64,000 nucleotides of DNA from Lachnospiraceae bacterium (GTDB lineage: Bacteria; Bacillota; Clostridia; Lachnospirales; Lachnospiraceae): assembly GCA_900759665.1 (NCBI GenBank), contig CAAEWE010000081.1, positions 124,001 to 188,000 of the forward strand, read 5' to 3'. The translations under genes and the position numbers were made by a program. The first letter of the stretch is position 1, and each line of letters begins with the position of its first letter. Below the pieces are notes generated by a model. The model was not told the origin of the DNA. It saw only the letters and a program-made list of their open reading frames with translations, and made no database searches. Positions 33,918-43,138 of this stretch are shown in pieces.

Positions 33918-33944
33918 GAACAGCACACAGCGAGGAGGGAACGT

Positions 33945-34925
33945 ATGTCATTTTCCGGTAGTGTGAAACAGGAGCTTGTGCGGCAGCTTCCGTCAGCCAG
34001 ACATTGTCAGATCGCAGAACTGGCGGCATTATTTGATCTGAACGGCAGGATACGCCGTGGCAGGAACGGGAACGAATATTTGGAAATACGCACAGAAAAC
34101 TTGACAGTCGCCCGAAAATCTTATATGTTATTAAATAGTGTATTTCATAATCCTGTGGAGGTTCGTGTCCGTTGTCATAATATTCATGGAAGTATCCGGG
34201 AGTATTATATTGAAGTAACCGAACGACATGCGATTATATCTATACTAAAAGCATTAAAAATGATGGATGAACAAGGTGGGATTACAGGTGATTGTCTGGG
34301 ACATCAGCATCGTCTCATACAAAATACCTGTTGTAAACGTGCCTTTTTGCGGGGTGCTTTTTTGGCAGCAGGTTCCCTGTCAGATCCGGAGAAGGCCTAC
34401 CATCTGGAGTTTGCTGTTCTTTCGGAGGGGTTTGCTTCTTTCATCAGAGAGATATTGGCGTTTTTTGAATTGGAGGCAAAAATCGTCAGGAGAAAAAGGT
34501 ATTTTGTGGTATACATAAAAGAGGGATCACAGATCGTTGATTTTTTAAATATAGTCGAAGCACATGTGGCTTTGATGGAATTTGAAAATATACGGATCGT
34601 GAAGGAGGTCCGCAATTCTGTCAATCGTCAGGTGAACTGCGAAACGGCAAATATTGGGAAAACCGTGGCGGCAGCGGCGAAGCAGATTGAGGATATCCAA
34701 TATATAGAATGTAATATGGGGTTACGGGGGCTGGCGAAGGGATTGCGCGAGACAGCAGAGCTGCGGCTGGAATATCCGGATGCATCACTGCAGGAATTGG
34801 GACAGATGCTCAATCCGCCCATTGGCAAATCAGGGGTTAATCACCGGCTGCGGAAATTGGGAAATATTGCAAATGAATTGAAAGAGAAGAGAGGATTCTC
34901 TGATTCAAAAAGGAGGAAAATGTAA
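33945..34925 (+). CDS. whiA: WhiA family DNA-binding regulator
   Basis: A 326-residue WhiA protein: an N-terminal pair of LAGLIDADG-like domains without nuclease residues ('RGAFLAAGSLSDPEKAYHLEF' near residue 130) and a C-terminal helix-turn-helix ('LRETAELRLEYPDASLQELG...VNHRLRKLGNIA'). WhiA controls sporulation genes in actinomycetes and affects division and metabolism in Firmicutes. It lies 27 bases after rapZ and two bases before the HPr-like gene, consistent with one operon. Confidence 0.95.
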   Translation: MSFSGSVKQELVRQLPSARHCQIAELAALFDLNGRIRRGRNGNEYLEIRTENLTVARKSYMLLNSVFHNPVEVRVRCHNIHGSIREYYIEVTERHAIISILKALKMMDEQGGITGDCLGHQHRLIQNTCCKRAFLRGAFLAAGSLSDPEKAYHLEFAVLSEGFASFIREILAFFELEAKIVRRKRYFVVYIKEGSQIVDFLNIVEAHVALMEFENIRIVKEVRNSVNRQVNCETANIGKTVAAAAKQIEDIQYIECNMGLRGLAKGLRETAELRLEYPDASLQELGQMLNPPIGKSGVNHRLRKLGNIANELKEKRGFSDSKRRKM

Positions 34926-34927
34926 CC

Positions 34928-35188
34928 ATGATTACAAAAAAAATTAAGATTCAGATAAAGAGTGGTCTGGAGGCAAGGCCGGTGGCTGTTCTTGTGCAGG
35001 TGGCAAGTCAGTATTCCAGCAGCATTTATGTTGAGGTGGAGGACAAGAAGGTCAATGCCAAAAGTATCATGGGAATGATGACCCTTGGACTGGCGGCTGG
35101 AGAGGAAGTTGTTGTTTCTGCGAATGGAGATGACGAACAGAATGCTATGGATGATATTGTAAAATATCTGAGTACATCACAGGCATAA
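34928..35188 (+). CDS. Crh-like HPr protein lacking the catalytic histidine
   Basis: An 86-residue HPr-fold protein. The position of the phosphotransferase histidine, residue 15, is glutamate ('SGLEARPVA' instead of GLHARP), so it cannot take part in PTS phosphate transfer. Ser46 in 'NAKSIMGMMTLG' is kept, the residue phosphorylated by HPr kinase. This is the pattern of Bacillus Crh (which has Gln15), a regulator that acts with CcpA or on metabolic enzymes, and the gene sits right after whiA, as crh does. AGGAGG for this start lies inside the end of whiA. Confidence 0.9.
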   Translation: MITKKIKIQIKSGLEARPVAVLVQVASQYSSSIYVEVEDKKVNAKSIMGMMTLGLAAGEEVVVSANGDDEQNAMDDIVKYLSTSQA

Positions 35189-35204
35189 TGGTAGAAAAGG
35201 ACGA

Positions 35205-35235
35205 GCCGTTTGATCTTGCATCAGACGGCTTTTTC
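35205..35235 (+). terminator. Terminator after the Crh-like gene
   Basis: Ten-pair stem (35205-35214 with 35220-35229, one G-U), loop CTTGC, then TTTTT. A second small stem GGCAAAA/TTTTGCC (35274-35293) lies just before the dnaE ribosome binding site. Confidence 0.8.
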
Positions 35236-35312
35236 GGTATATAGGGAAATTTTGTAACGCAGCGGGAAGCAAGGGCAAAACATTTATTTTGCCTGGTTTA
35301 ATGGAGGGAAAC

Positions 35313-38300
35313 ATGGGATTTACGCATTTGCATTTACATACGGAGTATTCTCTTCTGGATGGCTCCTGTAAGATCGGAGAACTGATGGCGAGAGCGAAGG
35401 AGCTTGGTATGGAGCATATTGCCATTACAGATCATGGAAATATGTACGGCGTGATTGATTTTTACCGGGCGGCATTAAAGGAAGGGATCAATCCCTTGAT
35501 CGGCTGCGAGGTCTACGTGGCACCGGGCTCCCGGTTTGACCGGGAAAATGTCAGAGGAGAGGACCGCTATAACCATCTGGTGCTTCTGGCAGAGAATAAT
35601 ACCGGCTATGCCAATCTGATGAAGATTGTTTCCATTGGATTTACCGAAGGCTTTTATTATAAGCCCCGTGTGGACATGGAGGTTCTGGAGAAGTACCATG
35701 AAGGGATTATTGCTCTGAGTGCCTGTCTGGCAGGTATCGTGGCAACAAATCTTAGGCAGGGCTTTTATGAGGAGGCCAAAAAAGAAGCCCTTCGTCTGGC
35801 TGACATTTTTGGACCGGATCATTTTTATCTGGAGCTTCAGGATCATGGCATTGATGCCCAGAAAACAGTAAATCAGGGACTTCTCCGTATGAGTCAGGAG
35901 ACGGGACTTGAGTTAGTGGCTACAAACGATGTGCATTATATCCGGGCAGAGGATGCAGAGCCTCACGATATTCTTTTATGTATCCAGACGCAGCATAAGG
36001 TGCAGGACGAGGATCGTATGCGGTATGAGGGCGGTCAGTTTTATCTGAAATCCGAGGAGGAGATGCTGACGCTTTTCCCTTATGCAAAGGAAGCCGTAGA
36101 AAATACCTCCAAAATAGCACAGAGATGTCATGTGGATATCGAGTTTGGAAAATATAAGCTGCCAAAGTTTGATGTGCCGGAGGGATTTACTTCCTGGGAG
36201 TATCTCAAGCATCTGTGTTATGAAGGAATCCACCGGCGTTATGCGGATGTGACGCCGGAGATACAGGAGAGACTGGATTATGAGTTAAATACCATCAAGA
36301 ATATGGGATTTGTAGATTATTTCCTGATCGTGTGGGATTTTATTCATTATTCCAGAGAGCAGGGGATCATTGTGGGACCGGGACGTGGTTCTGCGGCCGG
36401 AAGTATTGTCGCATACAGTCTGGAGATCACCAATATTGATCCTCTGGCGTTTGACCTGCTGTTTGAGCGTTTCCTGAACCCGGAGCGTGTGACCATGCCC
36501 GATATCGACGTGGATTTCTGCTACGAGAGACGGCAGGAGGTGATCGAATATGTCACCGAGAAATATGGACGGGATCATGTGGCACAGATCGTTACCTTCG
36601 GTACCATGGCGGCCCGTGGGGTGATCCGTGATGTGGGCCGTGTGCTTGATATGCCGTATGCCTATGTGGATACCATTGCAAAGTCCGTGCCGATGGAGAA
36701 GGATATTACCATTGCCAAGGCAATCGCACAGAATCCGGATCTTCGCAAGCTTTATGAGACCGATGAGCAGACGAAATATCTGTTAGATATGGCGCAGAAG
36801 CTGGAAGGACTGCCGCGTCATACCTCCATTCATGCAGCGGGTGTTGTGATCGCACCTGAGCCGGTGGATCATTTTGTGCCTCTTTCAAAGGGCTCAGAGG
36901 GCAATGTAACCACACAGTATACCATGACCACGCTGGAGGAACTGGGACTTCTGAAAATGGACTTTTTGGGGCTTCGTACATTGACGGTGGTACAAAATGC
37001 TGCCAAAATGTGCGGCATGAGCGATCAGGATATGTTGCACCTGGATCTGGAGGATGAAAATGTATGGAAGCTCATATCCAGTGGGCGGACTGAGGGGATA
37101 TTCCAGTTAGAGAGTGCCGGGATGAAGCAGTTTATGAAAGAGCTGCAGCCGGAGAGCATGGCAGAAATCGTTGCCGGTATTTCCCTGTATCGTCCGGGTC
37201 CGATGGACTTTATTCCACAGTATATTGCGGGAAGAAGCAATAGGGATTCCATTACTTATGACTGTCCACAGCTTGAGCCGATCCTTGCAACCACTTACGG
37301 CTGCATCGTCTATCAGGAGCAGGTGATGGAGATCGTGCGGAGCCTGGCGGGCTACAGTTATGGACGAAGTGATCTGGTGCGCCGTGCCATGTCCAAAAAG
37401 AAGGCAAAGGTGATGGAGGCGGAGCGGAAGAACTTTGTCTACGGAAACGAGGAAGAGGGAGTAAAGGGCTGCATTGCCAATGGTATCTCCGAGGAGGTTG
37501 CCAATAAGATCTATGATGAGATGATCAGCTTCGCCGCCTATGCCTTTAATAAATCCCATGCAGCGGCATATGGTATGGTGACATTTCAGACGGCATGGTT
37601 AAAATGCTATCATCCGGTGGAGTTTATGGCTTCTCTGCTGACGTCCGTCAAAGAAAATACCAATAAGATCGTAGAGTATGTTATGGAGTGCCGGCGAATG
37701 GATATTGAGATCCTGCCTCCAGATGTAAATGAAGGATATAGTTACTTTTCTGTATCTGACGGCAGGATACGTTATGCTCTTTCTGCAATCAAGGGCATTG
37801 GTTCCGGTGTGATCAATAATATTGTGGAGGAACGGGAACGGGGAGGCCGTTTCACATCCATGCAGGATTTTATGCGCCGTCTCACCAGCAAAGAGGTCAA
37901 CAAAAGCTCCATTGAGAATTTCATCAAGGCAGGAGCTTTTGACGGACTGGAGGGCAACCGGCGGCAGAAGCTTCAGGTATATCAGAGCATGCTGGACAGC
38001 GTCAACCGGGAGAAAAAGGATTCCATGTCCGGACAGATGTCTCTGTTTGATATGGGAGATGAGGAGCTGGAGCATGCAAATGATGTGGCTTATCCAGCAC
38101 TGGAGGAGTTTGAAAAGGAAGAGCTTCTCGCATATGAAAAGGAAGTCCTTGGCATCTACATCAGCGGTCATCCGCTGGAGGAATATCTGGGGCTGATCCG
38201 GAAAAATTCCACCTGCAGTTCCCAGGATTTTGTCCGGGAGCCGGAGGAAGAGGGAGTTGCGGAAAATGCACGGGTACACGATCAGGAAAGTGTGATCATG

Positions 38301-38771
38301 GGTGGAATGATCACGGCAAAGACGGTTAAGACCACAAAGACAAATAAACTCATGGCATATCTTACGCTGGAGGATGTATACGGTACCGTGGAGGTTCTTG
38401 TCTTTCCGAATGTTTACGAAAAGAAAAAAGAACAGTGCAGAGAGGATGCCAAGGTATTTATCCGGGGCCGGGCTGATATGGGCGGTGACCGGGACGGAAA
38501 GGTGATCTGTCAGGATATTATTCCGTTTGATATGCTTCCGTGTGAACTGTGGCTCCGTTTTAAAAATATGGCAGACTTTCAGGAAAAAGAACAGCAGATA
38601 TATGAGAAATTGTCGCCATATGACGGAACAGATCAGGTGATCGTTTATCTGGAGGAGGAGAGGCAGATGAAAAAGCTTCCACCGGGACGCAATGTCAACG
38701 CAAGACAGGTGATCCGGGAAAATATTCTGGAAGGGATCATCGAAGCAGCATTGAAGGAGAGAAAACTGTAG
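35313..38771 (+). CDS. dnaE: DNA polymerase III alpha subunit
   Basis: DnaE-type replicative polymerase of 1152 residues. An N-terminal PHP domain ('FTHLHLHTEYSLLDGSCK', 'AITDHGNMYG') is followed by the polymerase core with the catalytic aspartates in 'MPDIDVDFCYERR' near residue 396, 'GPGRGSAAGSIVAY', and 'HAAAYGMVTFQTAWLKCY'. A helix-hairpin-helix and a C-terminal OB fold ('VIMGGMITAKTVKTTKTNKL') follow. In Firmicutes this works beside PolC in lagging-strand synthesis. GGAGGG precedes the ATG at 35313 by five bases; an earlier in-frame ATG at 35289 is less likely. Confidence 0.97.
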   Translation: MGFTHLHLHTEYSLLDGSCKIGELMARAKELGMEHIAITDHGNMYGVIDFYRAALKEGINPLIGCEVYVAPGSRFDRENVRGEDRYNHLVLLAENNTGYANLMKIVSIGFTEGFYYKPRVDMEVLEKYHEGIIALSACLAGIVATNLRQGFYEEAKKEALRLADIFGPDHFYLELQDHGIDAQKTVNQGLLRMSQETGLELVATNDVHYIRAEDAEPHDILLCIQTQHKVQDEDRMRYEGGQFYLKSEEEMLTLFPYAKEAVENTSKIAQRCHVDIEFGKYKLPKFDVPEGFTSWEYLKHLCYEGIHRRYADVTPEIQERLDYELNTIKNMGFVDYFLIVWDFIHYSREQGIIVGPGRGSAAGSIVAYSLEITNIDPLAFDLLFERFLNPERVTMPDIDVDFCYERRQEVIEYVTEKYGRDHVAQIVTFGTMAARGVIRDVGRVLDMPYAYVDTIAKSVPMEKDITIAKAIAQNPDLRKLYETDEQTKYLLDMAQKLEGLPRHTSIHAAGVVIAPEPVDHFVPLSKGSEGNVTTQYTMTTLEELGLLKMDFLGLRTLTVVQNAAKMCGMSDQDMLHLDLEDENVWKLISSGRTEGIFQLESAGMKQFMKELQPESMAEIVAGISLYRPGPMDFIPQYIAGRSNRDSITYDCPQLEPILATTYGCIVYQEQVMEIVRSLAGYSYGRSDLVRRAMSKKKAKVMEAERKNFVYGNEEEGVKGCIANGISEEVANKIYDEMISFAAYAFNKSHAAAYGMVTFQTAWLKCYHPVEFMASLLTSVKENTNKIVEYVMECRRMDIEILPPDVNEGYSYFSVSDGRIRYALSAIKGIGSGVINNIVEERERGGRFTSMQDFMRRLTSKEVNKSSIENFIKAGAFDGLEGNRRQKLQVYQSMLDSVNREKKDSMSGQMSLFDMGDEELEHANDVAYPALEEFEKEELLAYEKEVLGIYISGHPLEEYLGLIRKNSTCSSQDFVREPEEEGVAENARVHDQESVIMGGMITAKTVKTTKTNKLMAYLTLEDVYGTVEVLVFPNVYEKKKEQCREDAKVFIRGRADMGGDRDGKVICQDIIPFDMLPCELWLRFKNMADFQEKEQQIYEKLSPYDGTDQVIVYLEEERQMKKLPPGRNVNARQVIRENILEGIIEAALKERKL

Positions 38772-38814
38772 CGATGTGATTTCAAATTTTCAATCACAGC
38801 GTTTATTGTTTGGG

Positions 38815-38843
38815 TTGAAAAAAACAATGGAATGACGTACAAT
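38815..38843 (+). promoter_or_regulatory. Promoter for pfkA
   Basis: TTGAAA at 38815-38820, 17 bases, TACAAT at 38838-38843. A weak hairpin TGTGATT/AATCACA (38775-38798) just upstream may end dnaE transcription. Confidence 0.65.
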
Positions 38844-38953
38844 AAAGAGTGCGATGAATAGTATGTAAATGATTCGTTAAAGATAAAATAAGAGGAAGTA
38901 AGACTGGACTTTACAATCCGTCGTATTTCCGGTTCATTGAAACGGAGGACAAA

Positions 38954-39931
38954 ATGAGTAGTGCAGTAAAAACAATTGGTGTATTGACAAGCGGTGGGGA
39001 TGCGCCGGGAATGAATGCAGCCATTCGTGCTGTTGTTCGTACCGCGATTGCAAACGATGTCAGGGTTAAGGGAATCAGGAGAGGGTATGCAGGTCTTCTG
39101 GAGGAGGATATTGTGGAGATGGATACCTTATCGGTTTCCAATATTATCCAGCTTGGAGGAACGATTCTTTATACCGCACGCTGCAAGGAATTCCGCGAGA
39201 GGGAATATCAGGAGAAGGCAGCCGAGATCTGCCGGAAGCATGGAATTGACGGCATTGTTGTGATCGGTGGCGATGGTTCCTTCCAGGGTGCCAGCAAGCT
39301 TGCAGAACTGGGCATTAACACGGTAGGTGTACCGGGAACCATCGATCTGGATATTGCATGTACTGAGTATACGATCGGTTTTGATACGGCGATCAATACG
39401 GCGATGGAGGCCATGGACAAGCTTCGTGATACCTCAGAGTCCCACGAGCGGTGCAGTATCGTAGAGGTTATGGGACGTACCGCAGGGCACATTGCATTAT
39501 GGACAGGCATTGCCAGCGGTGCAGAGTATATTCTTACCACAGAGGAATATGATGGAAATATACAGAAGATCATCGAGAAGATACTGCATCGCCGCAAGAT
39601 TGGCAAAAAGAACCATGTGATCGTCAATGCAGAGGGAGTTGGTAATTCCTTTGAAATGGCAAAGACGATCGAGGAAGCGACAGGTGTAGAAACCAGAGCA
39701 ACGGTACTGGGTCATATCCAGCGTGGCGGCAATCCGACCTGCAAGGATCGTGTGTATGCTTCTGCTATGGGAGCAAAGGCAGTAGAGCTTCTTTGTGAAG
39801 GAAAGACAAACCGTGTTGTTGGCTACACGAACGGTGAGTTTGTAGATTATGATATTCAGGCAGCATTGGATATGGAAAAGGGATTGGATCCGTATCTGTT
39901 CCATATTACCAAGAAGCTGACCACATATTAA
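38954..39931 (+). CDS. pfkA: 6-phosphofructokinase
   Basis: Glycolytic kinase making fructose 1,6-bisphosphate. Motifs: 'LTSGGDAPGMNAAIRAVVR' at residues 11-29, 'GGDGSFQGA' with the Gly that marks ATP rather than pyrophosphate use, the catalytic 'GTIDLDIACTEYTIGFDTA' and 'EVMGRTAGHIAL' with 'LGHIQRGGNPT'. One deviation is Leu-Asp-Ile in the catalytic loop where bacterial enzymes often read DND. At 325 residues it is a standard PfkA. It has its own promoter after dnaE, a neighbour pair common in Firmicutes. Confidence 0.96.
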   Translation: MSSAVKTIGVLTSGGDAPGMNAAIRAVVRTAIANDVRVKGIRRGYAGLLEEDIVEMDTLSVSNIIQLGGTILYTARCKEFREREYQEKAAEICRKHGIDGIVVIGGDGSFQGASKLAELGINTVGVPGTIDLDIACTEYTIGFDTAINTAMEAMDKLRDTSESHERCSIVEVMGRTAGHIALWTGIASGAEYILTTEEYDGNIQKIIEKILHRRKIGKKNHVIVNAEGVGNSFEMAKTIEEATGVETRATVLGHIQRGGNPTCKDRVYASAMGAKAVELLCEGKTNRVVGYTNGEFVDYDIQAALDMEKGLDPYLFHITKKLTTY

Positions 39932-39955
39932 TGATAGGAAAGGAAGGTTGCAGAC

Positions 39956-40186
39956 ATGAAAAAATTACTGAAGGGTGTTATGGGAATTACGTCCATTGCT
40001 GTGATGGCAGCAGGTGCTTATTATCTGACCAAAAAGCTTTTGGGAGAGCCAGACGAGGAACTCGAAGATGAGTATGAGGATTTCGATTTTGATGACGACG
40101 AGGAAGATGCTGATGATAAGTCCAGAGAGTATGTGACATTGGATTTCGACGAGGATGAGCAGGAAGCTTCCGAAGATGACAAATAA
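39956..40186 (+). CDS. Small membrane-anchored acidic protein
   Basis: A 76-residue protein with one hydrophobic segment near residues 5-24 ('LKGVMGITSIAVMAAGAYYL') followed by a short positive patch and a tail of about 50 residues of which more than half are Asp or Glu. Good SD (GGAAGG, eight bases upstream). It lies 24 bases after pfkA and 56 before spmA, so it is probably expressed with them. I do not recognise a family. The orientation would place the acidic tail either outside or inside; the positive patch after the helix favours inside. Confidence 0.7.
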   Translation: MKKLLKGVMGITSIAVMAAGAYYLTKKLLGEPDEELEDEYEDFDFDDDEEDADDKSREYVTLDFDEDEQEASEDDK

Positions 40187-40242
40187 TAAAAGTGATATTT
40201 TAAGCATAAATTATCTACAGATCGTTTGACAGGAGACAATTT

Positions 40243-40917
40243 ATGCTTAATTATTTATGGGGATTTATGATCCTTTTGGGACTTGGAGCCGGGATTGTGA
40301 CCGGACAGGTGGAGGCAGTCAGCAACGCCTCCATAGACAGTGCCGGGGAAGCAGTTACCATGGCGATCACGATGCTGGGGATCATGTCTATGTGGACGGG
40401 GCTCATCGAGGTGGCGAGACAGGCAGGGCTCATGGACCGGATGACCAGAGGACTGCGGCCGGTGCTTACGTTTCTGTTTCCGAGAGTACCAAAGCATCAT
40501 CCGGTACAGGAATACCTGACAGCCAATATTCTCGCCAATATTCTGGGACTTGGCTGGGCGGCGACTCCTATGGGGCTGAAGGCAATGATGGAGCTTGCAC
40601 CGTTAGAACGGGAACGGATCGCGGCAGAAATGTCCCGCAGAGAGGGGCGTCCGATCGAACCGGATAAAGTGCGGCTCACAAAGGCAAGCGATGAAATGTG
40701 TACCTTTCTGGTCTTAAATATATCTTCTCTGCAGGTGATCCCGGTCAGTGTGATCGCATACCGGGCACAGTATGGTGCCGTCAATCCGGCAGCAATCGTG
40801 GTGCCGGGTCTGATCGCGACCACGGTCAGCACGGCAGTGGCTGTGATATTCTGCCGGATCATGTGCCGGAAGGGAGAACACAACAAGAGAAAGGAGAAAC
40901 TATATGCTAAAAAATAA
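40243..40917 (+). CDS. spmA: Spore maturation protein A-like nucleoside-recognition domain protein
   Basis: A 224-residue membrane protein with the Gate/nucleoside-recognition pattern of SpmA: 'YLTANILANILGLGWAATPMGLKAMMEL' (in parts) and the 'MCTFLVLNISSLQVIPVSVIAYRAQYG' segment. SpmA and SpmB act together in dehydrating the spore core in Bacillus. No spmB follows; instead the next gene, overlapping by 14 bases, encodes a secreted surface protein. Either spmB lies elsewhere or this copy works alone. Confidence 0.85.
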   Translation: MLNYLWGFMILLGLGAGIVTGQVEAVSNASIDSAGEAVTMAITMLGIMSMWTGLIEVARQAGLMDRMTRGLRPVLTFLFPRVPKHHPVQEYLTANILANILGLGWAATPMGLKAMMELAPLERERIAAEMSRREGRPIEPDKVRLTKASDEMCTFLVLNISSLQVIPVSVIAYRAQYGAVNPAAIVVPGLIATTVSTAVAVIFCRIMCRKGEHNKRKEKLYAKK

Positions 40918-43099
40918 AACAACATACAAGAAGATGACTGCGTGGACGACAGCAGCTGCCCTGCTGTTCTCCTCCGCCGTTGTCCCTCAAAATACAGGAG
41001 CGAAGGAGGTTCCTTTAGTCAGCAATTATACATCTGTAAAATATATGCCGGCAGGCAGCAGTTTTCAGTTGTTAACAAATACTGACAACAAAAAGGTTTC
41101 CTTTACCTCCGACAAAAAATCGGTAGCAACGGTAAGCAGTGACGGACTGATCATGGCTAAGAAAAAAGGTACGACGAAGATCAGAGTGCGCTGTGGGGGA
41201 AAAACAGCCGGGATCACATTGAAGGTGAAATCTCCGGTGGGATTTACGATATCCAAAAAAGCAGGAACATATAATGAGGCGGTTAAGACAAAGATCAAGG
41301 CCAAAAAAGGATATCATGTTTATTACACAACATCCAGCCGGTTTAAAAAATCTGCCAGGATCAAGGCAGGAAAATCCATGATTTTTCGATTTACAAATAC
41401 GCAGACATTGAAATTACTGCCTGTACGGAGCAATATCAGTATGACTGCCGCTACCTTAAATAAACGGGCAGGCAAGGATAAAAACAGAGCGGATTATTTG
41501 TATAAGATCTGCAAAAAAAATACGGTGAATGATGTTGCAGCTTCACCAATCGTGTCTGCTGCAGTACCGGTTCCAACCGGAAACAGTACCAGTGTGCCGT
41601 CTGCGGTTCCTGATGCAAAAGATACTTCGTCACCGGTTCCGACAGGAAATGTGGCGACTGCTGCTCCGATTGCGTCCGAAGAACCGGTGATCTCATCTGA
41701 TCCGGCCGCTACGGATGCACAGCCTGCCACAGCATCTCCGGAAGTGAAGGAAACACAGACTCCTCCGATTCCGGATGTCACAGCACCGGCTGTTTCGGAT
41801 ACTCCAGACACGACGGAAGTACCTGAGGTGACGAAAGAACCGGAAAACACACCGGAAACAGTGATAGCTCCTGTGCTTCAGCCTGGAGAGGAGGGGTATG
41901 CCGGTGATACGGTGGAAGGATATGTTTCCGCTTATGCAGGGACATTTACAGCAGATGACAGCAACCTCTCAGAAGAGGGTGCGGTATCCATTAAGATTCC
42001 TAAGAAAGCCTCAAAACAGGATATCCAGGATAAGGATGGAAATATCGTTGGTTCTTTGTCCAAGAAAAATAAGTTGAGCATCACCATGCCGGGAACTTAT
42101 ATCATATCTTCCGAAGGAAGTGAGAACGGGGAGACGGCAGCAGCTACAGTAGAGGTGGAATACAGTGCTGATGCGGCGGCATCCGTGTCAAAGGATCTGC
42201 ACCTGATCCTCGATGGTGTGAATCTCACAGCGGCACCATCTAAGACGGACAATGGCATCATCACGATCAAAAACGGCGATACAGACATCTCTCATGCCGT
42301 GCTCACGATAAAAGGTGAAAACATTCTGAATGATCGGGGAGCAGCGGAGCTAAATACGGATGATCATACGGCAGGGATTATGAGTAAGAAAAATGTGCCA
42401 TTGACGATCAATGGATCCGGAAGCTTAAAGATTACCTCGGATTACGGAAATGGTATTCAGTGTAAGGATCTGTTAAAGATTCAGGATGCAGGCATCCAGA
42501 TAACAACCGGAAATGAGAACGATTCAAGTGCAGGTAATAATGGAATCTCCGGGAAAATGGGATTATATCTTAAAAATGTAAATCTCACGATCGATTCTGC
42601 CGGAGACGCATTAAAGACAACTCTGGATGCGGCGGACGTAGCAGGAAATGCATCTTTGGCAGGGCTTGGCAATATGAGTATCTGTGGAGGAACATATAAT
42701 CTGACGTCCAGAAACAAGGACGGTATCAGCGTTTACCGGACATTGTATCTTAGTCCGGAGCAGCTGGAGGTAGCAGCAGATAATCAGTCCGGTAAAGAGA
42801 TTACGGAAAATACCGGAAGCTGTAAAGCAGTGAAGGCCGGAAGTACTATTTATATTCCGGCAACGGCAGGAGCAATCAAGGCAGACACCTCTGCATCAAA
42901 AGGAACCTCCCAGGATGCGGAAGCACCGTCTACCAGCGATGATGCATTCTATTGTGATGGATATATTTGTATCAACAATAGTAAGGATCTGGTAATCATA
43001 CCGGGGAGGAAGTCTGTTCATGCTGGAAAAGGAATTCTGGTCAATGGAAAGCTTCTGAAAGAAAAAGAAATAGAGGATTTTAGTATATATAAGGAATAA
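40904..43099 (+). CDS. Secreted protein with Ig-like domain, Pro/Thr linker and Cthe_2159-type beta-helix
   Basis: A 731-residue exported protein. Residues 1-33 form a signal peptide (Lys-rich start, 'TAAALLFSSAVVP', likely cleavage before KEVPL). Residues ~40-105 are a BIG2-like Ig domain ('SVKYMPAGSSFQLLTNTDNK' to 'GITLKVK'). A Pro/Thr/Ser/Ala-rich linker at ~210-330 contains repeated PVPTGN units. From ~340 on, stacked repeats such as 'LHLILDGVNLTA', 'TIKGENILND', 'LTINGSGSLKITSDYGNGIQ' and 'GLYLKNVNLTIDSAGDALKT' match the Cthe_2159-like carbohydrate-binding family, whose founding member binds cellulose and polygalacturonate. No sortase motif or S-layer domain is seen at the end. Confidence 0.8.
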   Translation: MLKNKTTYKKMTAWTTAAALLFSSAVVPQNTGAKEVPLVSNYTSVKYMPAGSSFQLLTNTDNKKVSFTSDKKSVATVSSDGLIMAKKKGTTKIRVRCGGKTAGITLKVKSPVGFTISKKAGTYNEAVKTKIKAKKGYHVYYTTSSRFKKSARIKAGKSMIFRFTNTQTLKLLPVRSNISMTAATLNKRAGKDKNRADYLYKICKKNTVNDVAASPIVSAAVPVPTGNSTSVPSAVPDAKDTSSPVPTGNVATAAPIASEEPVISSDPAATDAQPATASPEVKETQTPPIPDVTAPAVSDTPDTTEVPEVTKEPENTPETVIAPVLQPGEEGYAGDTVEGYVSAYAGTFTADDSNLSEEGAVSIKIPKKASKQDIQDKDGNIVGSLSKKNKLSITMPGTYIISSEGSENGETAAATVEVEYSADAAASVSKDLHLILDGVNLTAAPSKTDNGIITIKNGDTDISHAVLTIKGENILNDRGAAELNTDDHTAGIMSKKNVPLTINGSGSLKITSDYGNGIQCKDLLKIQDAGIQITTGNENDSSAGNNGISGKMGLYLKNVNLTIDSAGDALKTTLDAADVAGNASLAGLGNMSICGGTYNLTSRNKDGISVYRTLYLSPEQLEVAADNQSGKEITENTGSCKAVKAGSTIYIPATAGAIKADTSASKGTSQDAEAPSTSDDAFYCDGYICINNSKDLVIIPGRKSVHAGKGILVNGKLLKEKEIEDFSIYKE

Positions 43100-43138
43100 T
43101 TTCATGACAATTTCATAGGATAGATGCGAATATGATAA

